Shown piece by piece: positions 12,084 through 22,049 of a DNA stretch of 64,000 nt. The notes under the pieces are model-generated. The model was not told the origin of the DNA, searched no databases, and saw only the letters and a program-made list of their open reading frames with translations. Positions within the stretch are counted from its first letter, which is position 1, and each line of letters opens with the position of its first letter. This stretch comes from Cycas panzhihuaensis (lineage: Eukaryota; Cycadophyta), in assembly GCA_023213395.1 (NCBI GenBank), contig CM041465.1:189479741-189543740 (forward strand). The letters are read 5' to 3'. The position numbers were made by a program, and so were the translations under genes.

Positions 12084-12980
12084 ATGAAGATAAAGTAGGA
12101 TAACATAAAGAAGGTCATCCAGAAACATAAAGAAGTTTTTCAAAATATTCCAGTAGAATTACTACCAGACAGGGGATTTGAATATCAAATTTAATTAGAA
12201 ACATGCACTAATCCGATTGTTATTTAGCTCTATAGACAACCACATCATTATCGGAATGAGATTGAAAAGATCATTCAAGAATTATTAGATATAGGAGTAA
12301 TAACTCCTAGTAAAAGCCCATCTGTAGCACCGATAATCTTACTAAAAAAGAAAGATGGATCTTACCGTATATGCATAGACTATCGAGCACTAAATAAAGT
12401 TACAATAAAAAATAAATTTCTTATACCAAGAATCGATGAGCTACTAGACAAACCACATGGAGCAGATTATTTTTTAAAAATTGATTTAAAATCAGGTTAT
12501 CATCAAATTCGTATTAAACTAGAAGATATATACAAAATAGCCTTCAGTACACACCATGGTCATTATGAATTCAAGGTAATTCCCTTTAGTCTAACCAATG
12601 CACCAGCCACATTCCAAGCTATAATGAATGAAGTTCTGAAATCTTTTTTGTGGAAGTTTGTCTTAGTCTTCTTTGATGATATATTAATATTCAATAAACA
12701 ATAGGGAGAACACATGAACCATCTTGACCAAATACTGAGCACCTTGAAGAAATAAAAATTCTATGCTAACAAATCAGAATGTTATTTTGGAATGAAAGAA
12801 ATAGAATATCTAGGTCATCTTATATCAAAAGAAGGAATTAGAGCTAATCCTGAGAAAGTTAAGGCAATTCAAGAATGGACAATACCCAAAAATATTATAA
12901 AACTCTAAGGATTTCTAGGTTTAATAGGATATTATCGATGTTTTGTTAAAAATTATGCACAGAGAACAACTGTCTTAACT
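12084..12980 (+). pseudogene. Reverse transcriptase of the Reina-like element
   Basis: One frame runs through the whole domain, interrupted only by stops. It reads IIQELLDIGVITPSKSPSVA, LLKKKDGSYRICIDYRALNK (about 12340-12400), FLKIDLKSGYHQIRI, FSLTNAPATFQAIMNEVL, VFFDDILIF (12670-12696), and GFLGLIGYYRCFVKNYA at the thumb and connection. Both catalytic aspartates remain (FFDD). The premature TAA and TAG codons inside stand where relatives have Gln, as in LKK, stop, KFYANKSEC. No frameshift is seen in this domain. The ATG at 12084 is simply the first in frame, and the true N-terminus of the polyprotein is lost. Confidence 0.92.
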
Positions 12981-13450
12981 TGTTTATTAAAAAAAGATTC
13001 TTTTCAATGGAATGAAGAAGCAAAAAAGTGTTTTGAATAAATCAAGCAAATAATGACCCAGTTATCGATGCTTACACCACCTAATTTTTCTAAAATTTTT
13101 ATAATAGAATGTGATGCATTGGGAATGGGAATCGATGTAGTACTAATGCAAGAAGGTAAACCCATTATATTTGAAAGTAGAAATCTAAACAACCGAAAAA
13201 TTCTTAAATCAACCTATGATAAAGAAATGCTGGCCATTATATACGCATTAGTTAAATGGCATCAGTATCTATTAGGTATCAAATTTATAGTCAAGACAGA
13301 TCATAACAATTTACAATATTTATTAAAGCAAAAAGAATTATCCCCTGAACAACAAAAATCGATAAGTAAAATTTAAGCATTTAATTTTGACATAACATAC
13401 AACAAGGGTAAAAATAATGCAGTAACTGATACCTTGTCACGAAAAGATAA
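12981..13450 (+). pseudogene. RNase H of the Reina-like element
   Basis: In the same frame as the reverse transcriptase, FQWNEEAKKCFE is followed by a stop, then an open stretch at 13053-13373 with PPNFSKIFIIECDALGMGID, KPIIFESRNLNNRKILKSTY, DKEMLAIIYALVKWHQYLLG and VKTDHNNLQYLL. The Ala/Asp-rich catalytic blocks of Ty3 RNase H are recognisable (ECDA, DKEML, TDH). A stop at about 13374 (SKI, stop, AFNFDITYNKGKNN) precedes the usual linker ending in DTLSRK. This is the longest open part of the element. Confidence 0.9.
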
Positions 13451-13499
13451 AGAGAGTACATAATCTCAACTAAAGACTGTCTCAATAATAGAACCAGTA

Positions 13500-14420
13500 T
13501 GGATCGTGGATTTATAATTAGAATACGTCAAAGATCCTAACATTCAACAACTCATTCAAAGAATTCAACAATGTAAAGAAGATAAATTCAAATGGAGAAA
13601 TGATATTTTATGGTATAAAGGATGAATATTCTTAAGTCTAAACCCAACTTTCCGTAACAAGATATTAAATGAAGCATATGTAGTACCTGTAGTAGGACAT
13701 AAAGGATTTTATAAAACGTATTTGCAAGCCAAATAGTCATTTTTCTGGAAAGGAATAAAAAGGGACATAAAGAAATTTATAGTTGAATGCATAGTATGCC
13801 AAATCAATAAATATAAATGTATTACTACTCCTAGTCTACTTTAGCCACTTTCTATTCCGCAACAAAAATGGGAGAGTATTAGTATGGATTTTATCAAGGT
13901 TTACCAAAATTAGAAGGGAAAGATGCTATCTATGTGGTTGTGGATTATTTAATAAAGTTCACTCATTTTATACCCATTCAATCTAATTATAAAGCCCAGT
14001 AATTAGCTGAAGTATTTATCAAAGAAATTCACAAGTTACATGGCTTTCCACAGACCATTATTAGTGACATAGATCCCAAATTCTTAAGTCATTTTTGGCA
14101 AGAAATATTTCGACAAGTAGGTACAAAATTAGAAATAAATGCCAGTTATCATCCATAAACAGATGGATAAACTAAAGCTGTAAACAAATATTTAGAAAAT
14201 TACTTGCGAAACTATGTGGCAGATAAACATAATTCGTGGGTCAAGTGGCTACACTTAGTTGAAGCTTGGTACAATTCTTCTTATCATTCATCCACTAAAA
14301 TGACCTCGTATCAAGCATTATATGGTTATCAACCAACTAAGTTGAAGGATTGGTTAAACAAAGATAATAAGGTTCCAGCAGTTTATGATTTTTTCCAAGA
14401 ATCACAAAATAAAATTTAAA
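13500..14420 (+). pseudogene. Integrase of the Reina-like element, with a frameshift and lost Glu
   Basis: The zinc-binding region survives in part (GHKGFYKTYLQAK, ECIVCQINKYK; the first His is not seen). The core reads WESISMDFI (13870-13897), then a 1-base deletion at about 13897 moves the frame, and it continues GLPKLEGKDAIYVVVDYL, IISDIDPKFLSHFWQEIF and YHP, stop, TDG, stop, TKAVNKYLE (stops at 14156 and 14168). The third catalytic residue, Glu in relatives at this place, is Lys here (TKAVN), so integration activity is lost. An open stretch at 14204-14416 carries NSWVKWLHLVEAWYNSSYHS. Confidence 0.9.
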
Positions 14421-14936
14421 TATTAAAATGACATTTAGAAGAAGCAAGAAATCATATGAAACAGCAAGATGATAAACACTGTATAGTAAGAATGTTTGAC
14501 ATTGGGGATTGGGTCTATGTAAGACTGCAACCATACAAGCAAGAATCATTAAAAAATTATTGAGAGGAGAAATTAAGTCCTTGATTTTATGGACCTTTTC
14601 AGATTAAACAGAAAATTGGAGAGATGGCTTATGCCTTAGAACTTCCAACTTCAAAATTACACAATGTGTTTCATGTGTCTTATCTCAAAAAGAAAATTGG
14701 AAATCAGGTACAGGTACATATAGAACTACCCCTCTTAGATGAAGAAGGCAAATAAATTTTATTACCAAAAACTATCCTTGAAGTTTGAGAATGTAGATTG
14801 CAGTCAAAGACTATTCGAGAATATTTGATCAAATGGAAACAACTACCTCTTGAAGATGCTTTGTGGGAATCCTTTGATTTCATTAAACTTCATCCGAATT
14901 TGAGAACAGAGAGTTTCATGGGCAAAATATCTTAAG
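14421..14936 (+). pseudogene. Integrase C-terminus and chromodomain
   Basis: The frame reads VRMFDIGDWVYVRLQPYKQ, then SP, stop, FYGPFQIKQKIGEMAYALEL (stop TGA at 14582), LHNVFHVSYLKKKI, and a chromodomain: PKTILEV, stop, ECRLQSKTIREYLIKWKQL and LEDALWESFDFI (about 14768-14882). The aromatic and hydrophobic chromodomain positions (YLIKW, WES) are kept. Chromodomains of chromoviruses are known to steer integration toward particular histone marks. The TAA at about 14933 is a plausible natural terminator. Confidence 0.88.
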
Positions 14937-14946
14937 GAGGAGGAAT
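14934..14946 (+). promoter_or_regulatory. Polypurine tract of the Reina-like element
   Basis: AAGGAGGAGGAAT lies directly before the TG of the 3' LTR and is the expected primer site for plus-strand cDNA synthesis. Confidence 0.75.
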
Positions 14947-15197
14947 TGTTATAAACCTCTTAAGGAGTTAATTAACTAATTATTATGTGAAAAGGTATCT
15001 CATGAATAGTTGTGATCTTATGTGAAAAGGATTTATTATACACATATAAATATGTACCACAATTGTATTGTTGAACATTTATTCATCTCTTATTAATCAA
15101 TTATTGAGTCATTTAACTATAAACTCTTTCAGTGAATTCTTGTGAGCTCTCTCATACTTTGGATATTGTCATTAGGTTATGAACTGGGTTCGTAACA
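14947..15197 (+). repeat. 3' LTR of the Reina-like element
   Basis: 251 bp, TGTTATAAAC to TTCGTAACA, colinear with the 5' LTR. It is followed by ATCAA, the second target-duplication copy, at 15198-15202. Confidence 0.95.
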
Positions 15198-15202
15198 ATC
15201 AA
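15198..15202. other. Target-site duplication, right copy (ATCAA)
   Basis: Exact repeat of 11121-11125 immediately after the right LTR. Confidence 0.95.
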
Positions 15203-15473
15203 TTATCCTAATAAAGGAGAGGGACTTTTCTCTTTTTCCTGAGGGATATTTTTCTTTAGGATCTATGAAACCTATCAGAGTGGATTTCACTTCTTTTCAA
15301 TCATCATTATTATGTAAAATCACTTTCACATGCCAAAAACTATTCATTTTCACTTTGATAGGTTGAGTTATCATTCTTGAGACATGTTTAACTTCTCATA
15401 GAGTTTATTTTCCTTTAGAGACATAATCCATCATCTTATATTCACTCTTTTTATATGGATCTCTATGTTAGTC
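15203..15473. other. Flank of the insertion, no gene seen
   Basis: This resumes the sequence interrupted at 11125. No coding signal is readable. Composition matches the tandem-repeat region that follows, so it probably belongs to the same older non-coding element tail. Confidence 0.4.
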
Positions 15474-15860
15474 TCTAACATATCGCTCTAAATCTCCTTT
15501 AGCTATTAATGAGCTTAAACTATGATGACATATCACTTTGAGTCTCCTTTAGTTGTTAACAAGCTTAAACTATGACAACATATTGCTCTAAGTTTCCTTT
15601 AGTTGTTAATGAGCTTAAACTATAATAGCATATCACTCTAAATCTTCTTTTGCCTATTAATGAGTTTAAACTATGACAGGGACAAGCTCTAAGTCCCTCA
15701 TGCATGTTAAAGAGTCTAAACTATGACAGGGAACCCTCTAAAATTTGATCATTGATGAGGTTAAACTATGATAATTAACCTCCAAAAGCACTCACCTGTT
15801 AATGAGGTTAAACTATGATGGATTTATCTTAAAAGTCATCTATTAATCAACTTAAAAACT
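15474..15860 (+). repeat. Tandem array, about 45-60-bp units ending in GAG-TTAAACTATGA
   Basis: At least seven imperfect units occur, each with (T/C)(G/A)CTCTAA(A/G)T near the start and (T)GAGCTTAAACTATGA near the end. The first four units (about 15480-15670) are closest to one another, sharing TTTAGTTGTTAATGAGCTTAAACTAT with few changes, and later ones diverge. The terminal motif resembles the repeats at 7980-8049 and 19180-19230. No reading frame is kept across units, so the array is non-coding. Confidence 0.75.
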
Positions 15861-16438
15861 ATGACATCTTATCCCTTTTACTCCAGCAAAAGGATTTCCC
15901 TCTAATCTATAGTTAAAGAGAGATAAACTATGACCAGTTGTATATTAAAGTCTCATCTAGTTTCTAGACATTAGATAGTTTTTCTTTGGTGATGGATACC
16001 TAGTCCTTTTGGATAAGTGATATAGATAATGTCCTTTTGGTAGCAAAAACCCAATTCTTTTGGGTAGTTTTATTAGTGAGAGTCTTTAGGTTTTCTTATC
16101 ATAAGAAGTTTGTTTTAAATTGAACCATAGAGCCTCTTCACCTTATCATTCACATGCTTCATCTAGATCCCCTTTATGTTTAATAAAAGAACTATCACTT
16201 TTGTTATTACCACCTCTCACCATCCTACTTTCTTCTTGGAGTAGGAGATTTAGGTGTCAAGGAGACAAATGTTTTATCAAAACCTATCCCTTCATTTATT
16301 TTTATACTTTTGATATATTTCTTGCAAGGTTTCATGAAGAAAACTAGATGATGGACTTATTTTATAATGTGTTAGGCCATCTTTTGATAAATTAATGTAT
16401 TGATTTTGTTAATGATGTATGATGAATAATGATGTGAT
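15861..16438. other. Non-coding, no gene recognised
   Basis: Open frames here are short and match nothing I recognise. The local motif TCCTTTTGG(A/G)TA(A/G), present about three times near 15995-16065, suggests further degraded short repeats. Confidence 0.3.
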
Positions 16439-16441
16439 ATA

Positions 16442-16477
<36 letters not shown>

Positions 16478-16479
16478 TA

Positions 16480-16550
<71 letters not shown>
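16439..16550. repeat. Compound microsatellite (ATAC)n then (TA)n
   Basis: About seven ATAC units followed by a (TA)n run of about 80 bases with one C interruption near 16481. Open frames through it on both strands are pure Tyr-Ile repeats and not genes. Confidence 0.98.
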
Positions 16551-16553
<3 letters not shown>

Positions 16554-16831
16554 CTACCAATGACTAATATTTATGGCATTAAATTTTTCTTGCACAATTA
16601 CTTTTATCTAAATTCTTCTTTAAAACCTTTTGTTTTCATATTCTTATCTTGATTTTACCTATGTTTTGTCATTTTTGACCATTTTTAGGCTTATGCTCAT
16701 TGATTTCATCATGTTGCAGGCCTCTTTCTTATTAATAAAGTCATTTGTGCTTAATTTCTTGATTAAAAAAAATAACTTATGACTTTTAATAAGCCATTTT
16801 TTATTTTCCCATTTATCACATTTTTGGTGAT

Positions 16832-16913
16832 GTAAAAAATGCAACCAGTCACATTTTTAGAGTAAAGTCGCATTTTTGGTAGGCCTAAAAATGTGACTGG
16901 TCATGTTTTTTAC
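16832..16913. repeat. Imperfect 29-bp inverted repeat (hairpin-like)
   Basis: The arms 16832-16860 and 16885-16913 are inverted copies. The inner 16 bases (CCAGTCACATTTTTAG and CTAAAAATGTGACTGG) match perfectly, and the outer part differs at about three or four positions. The spacer is 24 bases and holds a further CATTTTTGG-like piece. It could be a small transposon end, a terminal repeat pair, or chance in AT-rich DNA. Confidence 0.8.
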
Positions 16914-19900
16914 TATTATGCATACAAAATTCAACTAGCATGCTAGATTTTTGTATGTTGCCACCTAAATTTGATGAAATCTTATCTTTTAAATGTCTTA
17001 TCATAATCAAAAGGGTATTGTTGTTTATGATTAAGATCTAGAGAGTTAAAGAAATCAAGTTTAGTGAGGCTTTTTTAGGGTTTTAAAAGACTTTTTGAAG
17101 ACTGTTACTACTATGACTTGAAGATTGGCTTTTGTTGATGTTTTTGGATGAAACCAAGAAGAAGAATTAATGCTGAAGCTTGCTACTCTATTGATGCTCA
17201 AATTTTGATAGTTTGCTTCTTCTCTACCGGTGAGATCTTCCCTATTTGATTTCTTATTATTTTAGTGCTTATTGGAGGTTATTTTGTGCTCGATGTTTAC
17301 TCTCTCTTTCTACTAGTTTTTGTAGTGATCTTATTCTTATTTTTAACTTGGAATCTTGGCTAGAAGGTCAGCCCTTTATGGGGTTTCAAAGAGATAGGCT
17401 AAGGTGAAGTATGGTCATGTCTTCATTGCCAATGTAGTTATCTCTCCCTATTCTTTCATAGCTATCTAAATTCCAAGTAGTTTGTTATCCCTTTTAGCTT
17501 GTATTTGGCTATGGTTTATCCTTTGGTGCTTATTGTTTTTCTTCTTTTGCTTGTTTTAAAGGAAAGTTTGGAGAAATTTGATCAAATGAAAGAAAAGAGA
17601 TATTCTGAGGTAGAATTTTAGAATAGGAAAGAAGTCTTGGTTTAGATGCTTACATGCTTTCACTCTTTGATTTGTTTTCTTCTCTTAAAAAGAAAAATTT
17701 GAATTGGTGAATGATCTACATATGTGATTTTTTAGATCATTAGAGGTTCAAGGATCCTTTCGGAGTCCTATTTACTCCAATTGTAATAGAATCTACAAGT
17801 TGTTTGGCCTATTTCTTGTAGAAGGATTATGACTAGAGAATAATTCATTGCATACAACATTAATGGCCTAAAAATTCATTTAAAATAGCATCAATATATC
17901 TTTAAAATTTCTCTTTTTCATCATAGAATCTTCATTCAAAGAAAAGATAGCATGTATATGAGATAAAGAGTTTATTCATTGACACTACATGTTATTAAAT
18001 CTTTGGAAGTTTTACATAAATAATTGCATGATATGTTGCATCTCATATTAGTGTTTTTCTTTTCCTAATGAAGTGTGTGTTGCATTTAAAGGAGATGGTT
18101 TTATATTTTCATTAGTGTACTTTATTTTTTAAAAACAAGAAAAAAAAAAGAATAACAATGTATTACATAGCTTTTTTTGCTTATTTGTCAAAGATAGAGT
18201 AAGTCTTATTGTTTCATTAATTACCTTTGCTCATTTTGTTTCATTTTGTTGAAAAATATAAAAAATAAACAATTAAAAAGAAAGAAAAAGAAAACTAAAG
18301 AAACTAAATCATTTCCCATTGCCTATCCTTTCTCCTTTATTCAAGTAAAACTGAAAAGGTTAAAAGAATCAAAGGATAGGAGTGCTTAGGAAGGATAGAA
18401 AAGATATTGTCAGAGTAGCTTTGAATTGAGAACTCCTTTTCTTGGATGTATGGGCTAGTGGATTTTATCACCCTCAAACATCCTACCCTTTCATTGTTTC
18501 ACTAATTACATCCTTATTAAATAGCACAACTAAGTGAAGACTCCTTCTTAAGAGTTGGTCAAAGGTGGTTACTTAGGTCTTCTTAGACTTTGTATCTCTT
18601 AATTTAGATTTGACTTAAAGGAAATACCCCATTGATTAAGAGATATTTTGTTTAGGTCCACCTGAGATGCACTAGGATCACCTTGGGCATAATTTGATTT
18701 GATCTAGGGTTTACCTACTAGAAGCCACCACTAATGAAATTGAGTACACTACTATCATACAAGCTCTAATTGATGTACTCTACTTCCATTATGATTTTAT
18801 TATCTCACATTCAGATTCCTAGATTGTCATATCCTAGCTCACTCAGGTTTCCCAAATTTATTTCCCATGATTGAGATCTTTATAAATGTATGATAGATCC
18901 ATTTTGGCCCACTTTACTTCTATTGATATTTTCCATATCCTACATGGACTTAACACCTAAGTTGATAGGTTGGTGAACTATATCCTTGAGTGTCATTTAC
19001 CATTCATGGATGACTCTCCTTCAGTCCAATGGGCCACCCATTGAGACATTTACTTAGTGGGAAATCTCATCTAGTCTCACCTCCAAGGGGCATTCACTGA
19101 TGAGATAAGACTATGGTGATAGCCTTAGGATTACATAGCCCCTTTAAAAGTTAAGACTTGTCACTAAAGCTTTCCATATGCTCCAATAAAAGCTTAAACT
19201 ACCACCATACCCCAAAATAAGGATAAACTACCATCTATATTTGTATATATCATATTAGGATATGGATTTCATAAGTAGTACCACTCCTTCATATTTTATA
19301 TCCTTGATCTTCTTATTTTATTATCCTTATTTCTATTTGTATATTTTTTTTATGTAACCCTTATTTTCGAAAAACCCAAAAATAATAGAAAATCCTTTCA
19401 AAATTTGAAAAAAAAAAAAAGTAAAAAACTATCAGAAACAACAAAAAAAACGTAAATATAACATTAAAAAAATCTAAAAATAATATAAAACTACCAAAAA
19501 AAAAAAAAATTATAACATTAAAAACCAAAAGAAATTGACCTTTAAAAAATAATTATTATCGAGGTAAAACTATAGTGACCAACCTTGACTCATTCAGTCT
19601 TTCTCATCATTAGGTATTTGAAGTATCACTTCATGTATTCAAGGGGCTTTGGGCTTCCATGCCCTTATCTTGGGCCATGCTACCCATCTTATCTTACCAT
19701 GGAGGCAACACTTCTATTATTTGATGTCCCTATTGTATGCATGCTTTGGATTCATAGCCACTGGCCTTTGGTTTAATCTGGTCATTGACTCATCATTCTT
19801 CCCAACTTATGCATCTTTATCATAAGTTCAAAGGCTAAACTAAGGGTAACCCCTCTCTGATTTACTACTAATAGGGCATCACTATGGTAGCCAACACCCA

Positions 19901-20017
19901 TGTAACACACACACATATTTGACTTTTATTATTATTATATTTTACATCATTTCTATATTGGTAACATTCATCATCTTCTAGTTGTATATTGAAGAGGTTC
20001 TACTACCAAGAGGACAA
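16914..20017. other. Repeat-derived non-coding DNA, no gene recognised
   Basis: Neither strand shows a domain I recognise. Poly-A/T-rich tracts occur around 18120-18300 and 19380-19560. The stretch 19180-19230 has two copies of the TAAACTA(C) motif seen at 7980. The short open frames at 19585-19776 and 20123-20311 have no family resemblance. The layout (low-complexity stretch, short motif repeats, then an LTR-like arm at 20018) resembles the 3' part of a large Tat-like element, but that is inference. Confidence 0.35.
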
Positions 20018-21783
20018 TGTTTCTTGGCTTTAAGGAATAGCCTTGGATACAAGGATGAACAAGTAAGTGTAGGTATAATTTTTTACCCTTCTTGCTCCAT
20101 ATTGATGTATATTTGAGGTTATATGGTTGATATGTACTTGATTACTTGTTTGATCATTAATCCATGCCCCTCTTGTATGCTGATGATGATCATGATCTTA
20201 GTCCATGGCTCTAATGTCCACCCAATGGACTTCTTAGGTTGGAAAAGGTACCTCCGTACCCATTTGCAACTTGTTTCTTTACTAATTTTTGCTTTATTTT
20301 TTCTTAGTTAGCTTTATTTTCACCTTGTTTCTACTTGATGATAATTGATTACTCCCTTTAGAATCTATCACTTATAAGTTTTCTTGATTATATGATGAAA
20401 AGTTAGTTAAAAAGAAAATATATTCCCTTATTGCTTTATTTTTTTACTATATTATTTGTACCATAAAGCATTATATGGTACTGCAAAGATATTTATAATA
20501 CCATAAATAAATTTATGATACGACTATCACTAACCTAGATTTGGATTTAATGGAAACATTTAGCTCATAAATGATATATTGTCAATATTCATAGGCCGCG
20601 TCATCCTTAGGCCATATCGCATCAGTCATGAGAGTCTAAAACCATGAGCATCACTCATGAGAGTCTAAAACCATGAGCCCTATTTCTTTTGCTTTTTTTA
20701 AAGAAATCCCTCAAACCATGAGCATCACTCATGGTTTTTGGTTAATGAATTTTCCTATATTATAAGTAGAAAACCATCAACCCTCTTGCTTATTTCATTT
20801 ATAAATCCCTTTCTTTTTTCTAAAGGAGAGGATGATCCTTTTGTGCAAGCAATACCCTATTATTATGCTGCTAAATTTTTGCTAGATTCTAGTAATTTGG
20901 TGTAATAAACTAGATTTCATGTGGGAGATTAGAAGTAAACATCCAAGAGTTATTGCAGAGTCCTTAGTGGAAAGATTCAACAATCATTGAACATCATTTC
21001 CTCATAAAGGTATATATAATTTAATCATCCTTACTTAAGGTAATCTCCATTCTCTTTATTTCTTCTTGGTCATGTCATGTTGTGTCACTTCTTGATGGTG
21101 ATTTGCTAGTGGGTTCTTTTTGTTTATCATTATCTCATTTGCTTAGTGAATAGAGTCTCTTGTTGGCCTCTTTTTGATATTTCTTGATTGATCCTTTTGA
21201 ACAAGTTGTAAGATTATATAAGGTTTCTTAAGTACAACTTGGGAAACCATACATATTAGGGGACGGTTTCCATCCTAAGGCACCCCAATCTTATTAATCT
21301 TTTTCTCTTATGCTCATAGATTTGGGATTATTTTCTTTATGCTTTAAGCTTATACCATTTCATACACTATATATGATCATTTCCATTGGATATATTAGAG
21401 GTTTGCTATCTTTATAAGAAACTAACATGTTTATAGGGAAGAGATAGAAGTTCATAAGATACTCAATTAATTTCTATTGATCAAACATTCTAATAAATCC
21501 CACACCAAATTCCATAAAAAAGGTAAGATTTATACTTCATTTTCTTTACTATTCCTTCAAGGTTTTTATGCTTTGTATATATTTTTATCATAAAGGTTTT
21601 TGGAAAATAAAAATACTACCAAATCCTTTTAGAAGTGGGTAAGTATTAGCTCCATTTCCTTCCTATCATACCAAGGATACTATAGTTCACTAGAAAGGAA
21701 CTATCAACACTCTAATTTACTCCTTTCTAGGTATGTATCATTCCTTTTAGTTTGTTATTTTTTATTTGTTGCATTATAAGGAA
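20018..21783 (+). repeat. LTR-like arm A (plus orientation) of a long inverted repeat
   Basis: This arm starts TGTTTCTTGGC and aligns over its length, with indels, to the reverse complement of 25135-26863. Shared blocks include AAGGATGAACAA(G/A)TAAGTG (20053), GGTAGAAAACCA-type sequence before CAACCCTCT, TATAAATCCC as a TATA-like box near 20806, ACCCTATTATTAT (20847), and GTGGGTAAGTATT near 21637. A TATA box, TG start and large size fit an LTR of a Tat-like element. The inner end is uncertain by tens of bases. Purine-rich AAGAGGACAA sits just before the TG. Confidence 0.8.
20626..20678 (+). repeat. 24-bp direct duplication inside arm A
   Basis: TCATGAGAGTCTAAAACCAT plus GAGC occurs at 20626-20649 and again at 20655-20678, separated by five bases. 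Arm B has only a related single stretch (ACCATGAGTGATGCTCAT near 26180), so the duplication arose after the arms separated. Confidence 0.9.
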
Positions 21784-22049
21784 AAGAGGTTGTATTATTT
21801 TTTGTTCTGATGGTGGAGAAGGAGGAGGAAGGGCTACCCTATTATTCCTTATTTATATAATTTATTATTATATGCCTTAATCTGGTTCCTCATGGTTGGG
21901 GAATAGATCTTGGTGGACTGGATACTCCAAATTGGGTTTGGAGGCACCTTAGAATGGGGGGTTGTGAGGCAATGTAAGCTTAAGGTATTAGGTACAACAC
22001 CTTAAATTATCATATACACATTCACTATGGATTGAGTACCACTTCTTTT
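21784..22049. other. Junction between arm A and the gag relic
   Basis: The sequence has no counterpart next to arm B, so the inverted similarity stops here. It includes a purine-rich GGAGAAGGAGGAGGAAGGG (21811-21829). No coding signal is clear. It is either the end of the truncated minus-strand gag-pol or unrelated DNA. Confidence 0.4.

Larger units (their letters stand above)
11126..15197 (+). mobile_element. Reina-like Ty3 chromovirus, complete boundaries, gag and protease missing
   Basis: The element has 5' and 3' LTRs of 250 and 251 bp starting TGTTATAAAC and ending TTCGTAACA, a tRNA-Met primer site, a purine tract and a perfect 5-bp target duplication. The internal region encodes reverse transcriptase, RNase H, integrase and a chromodomain, in that order on the plus strand. 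At about 4.07 kb it is short for the family. From 11391 to about 12083 no gag or protease can be read, so they were deleted or replaced by non-coding sequence. Short LTRs and a C-terminal chromodomain fit the Reina lineage. The LTRs differ by about 17 substitutions and one 1-bp indel by eye, nearly all transitions, so the insertion is not recent. Confidence 0.92.

Noticed and set aside
12084-14936. A ciliate-type genetic code (TAA/TAG read as Gln) as explanation of the stops
   Set aside because: TGA also occurs at Arg positions, Gln is often still CAA/CAG, catalytic residues are mutated and a frameshift is present. Plant-type PBS and families argue for a standard code plus C-to-T decay.
16372-16652. 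Open frames on both strands rich in Tyr and Ile
   Set aside because: They are translations of the (TA)n/(ATAC)n microsatellite.
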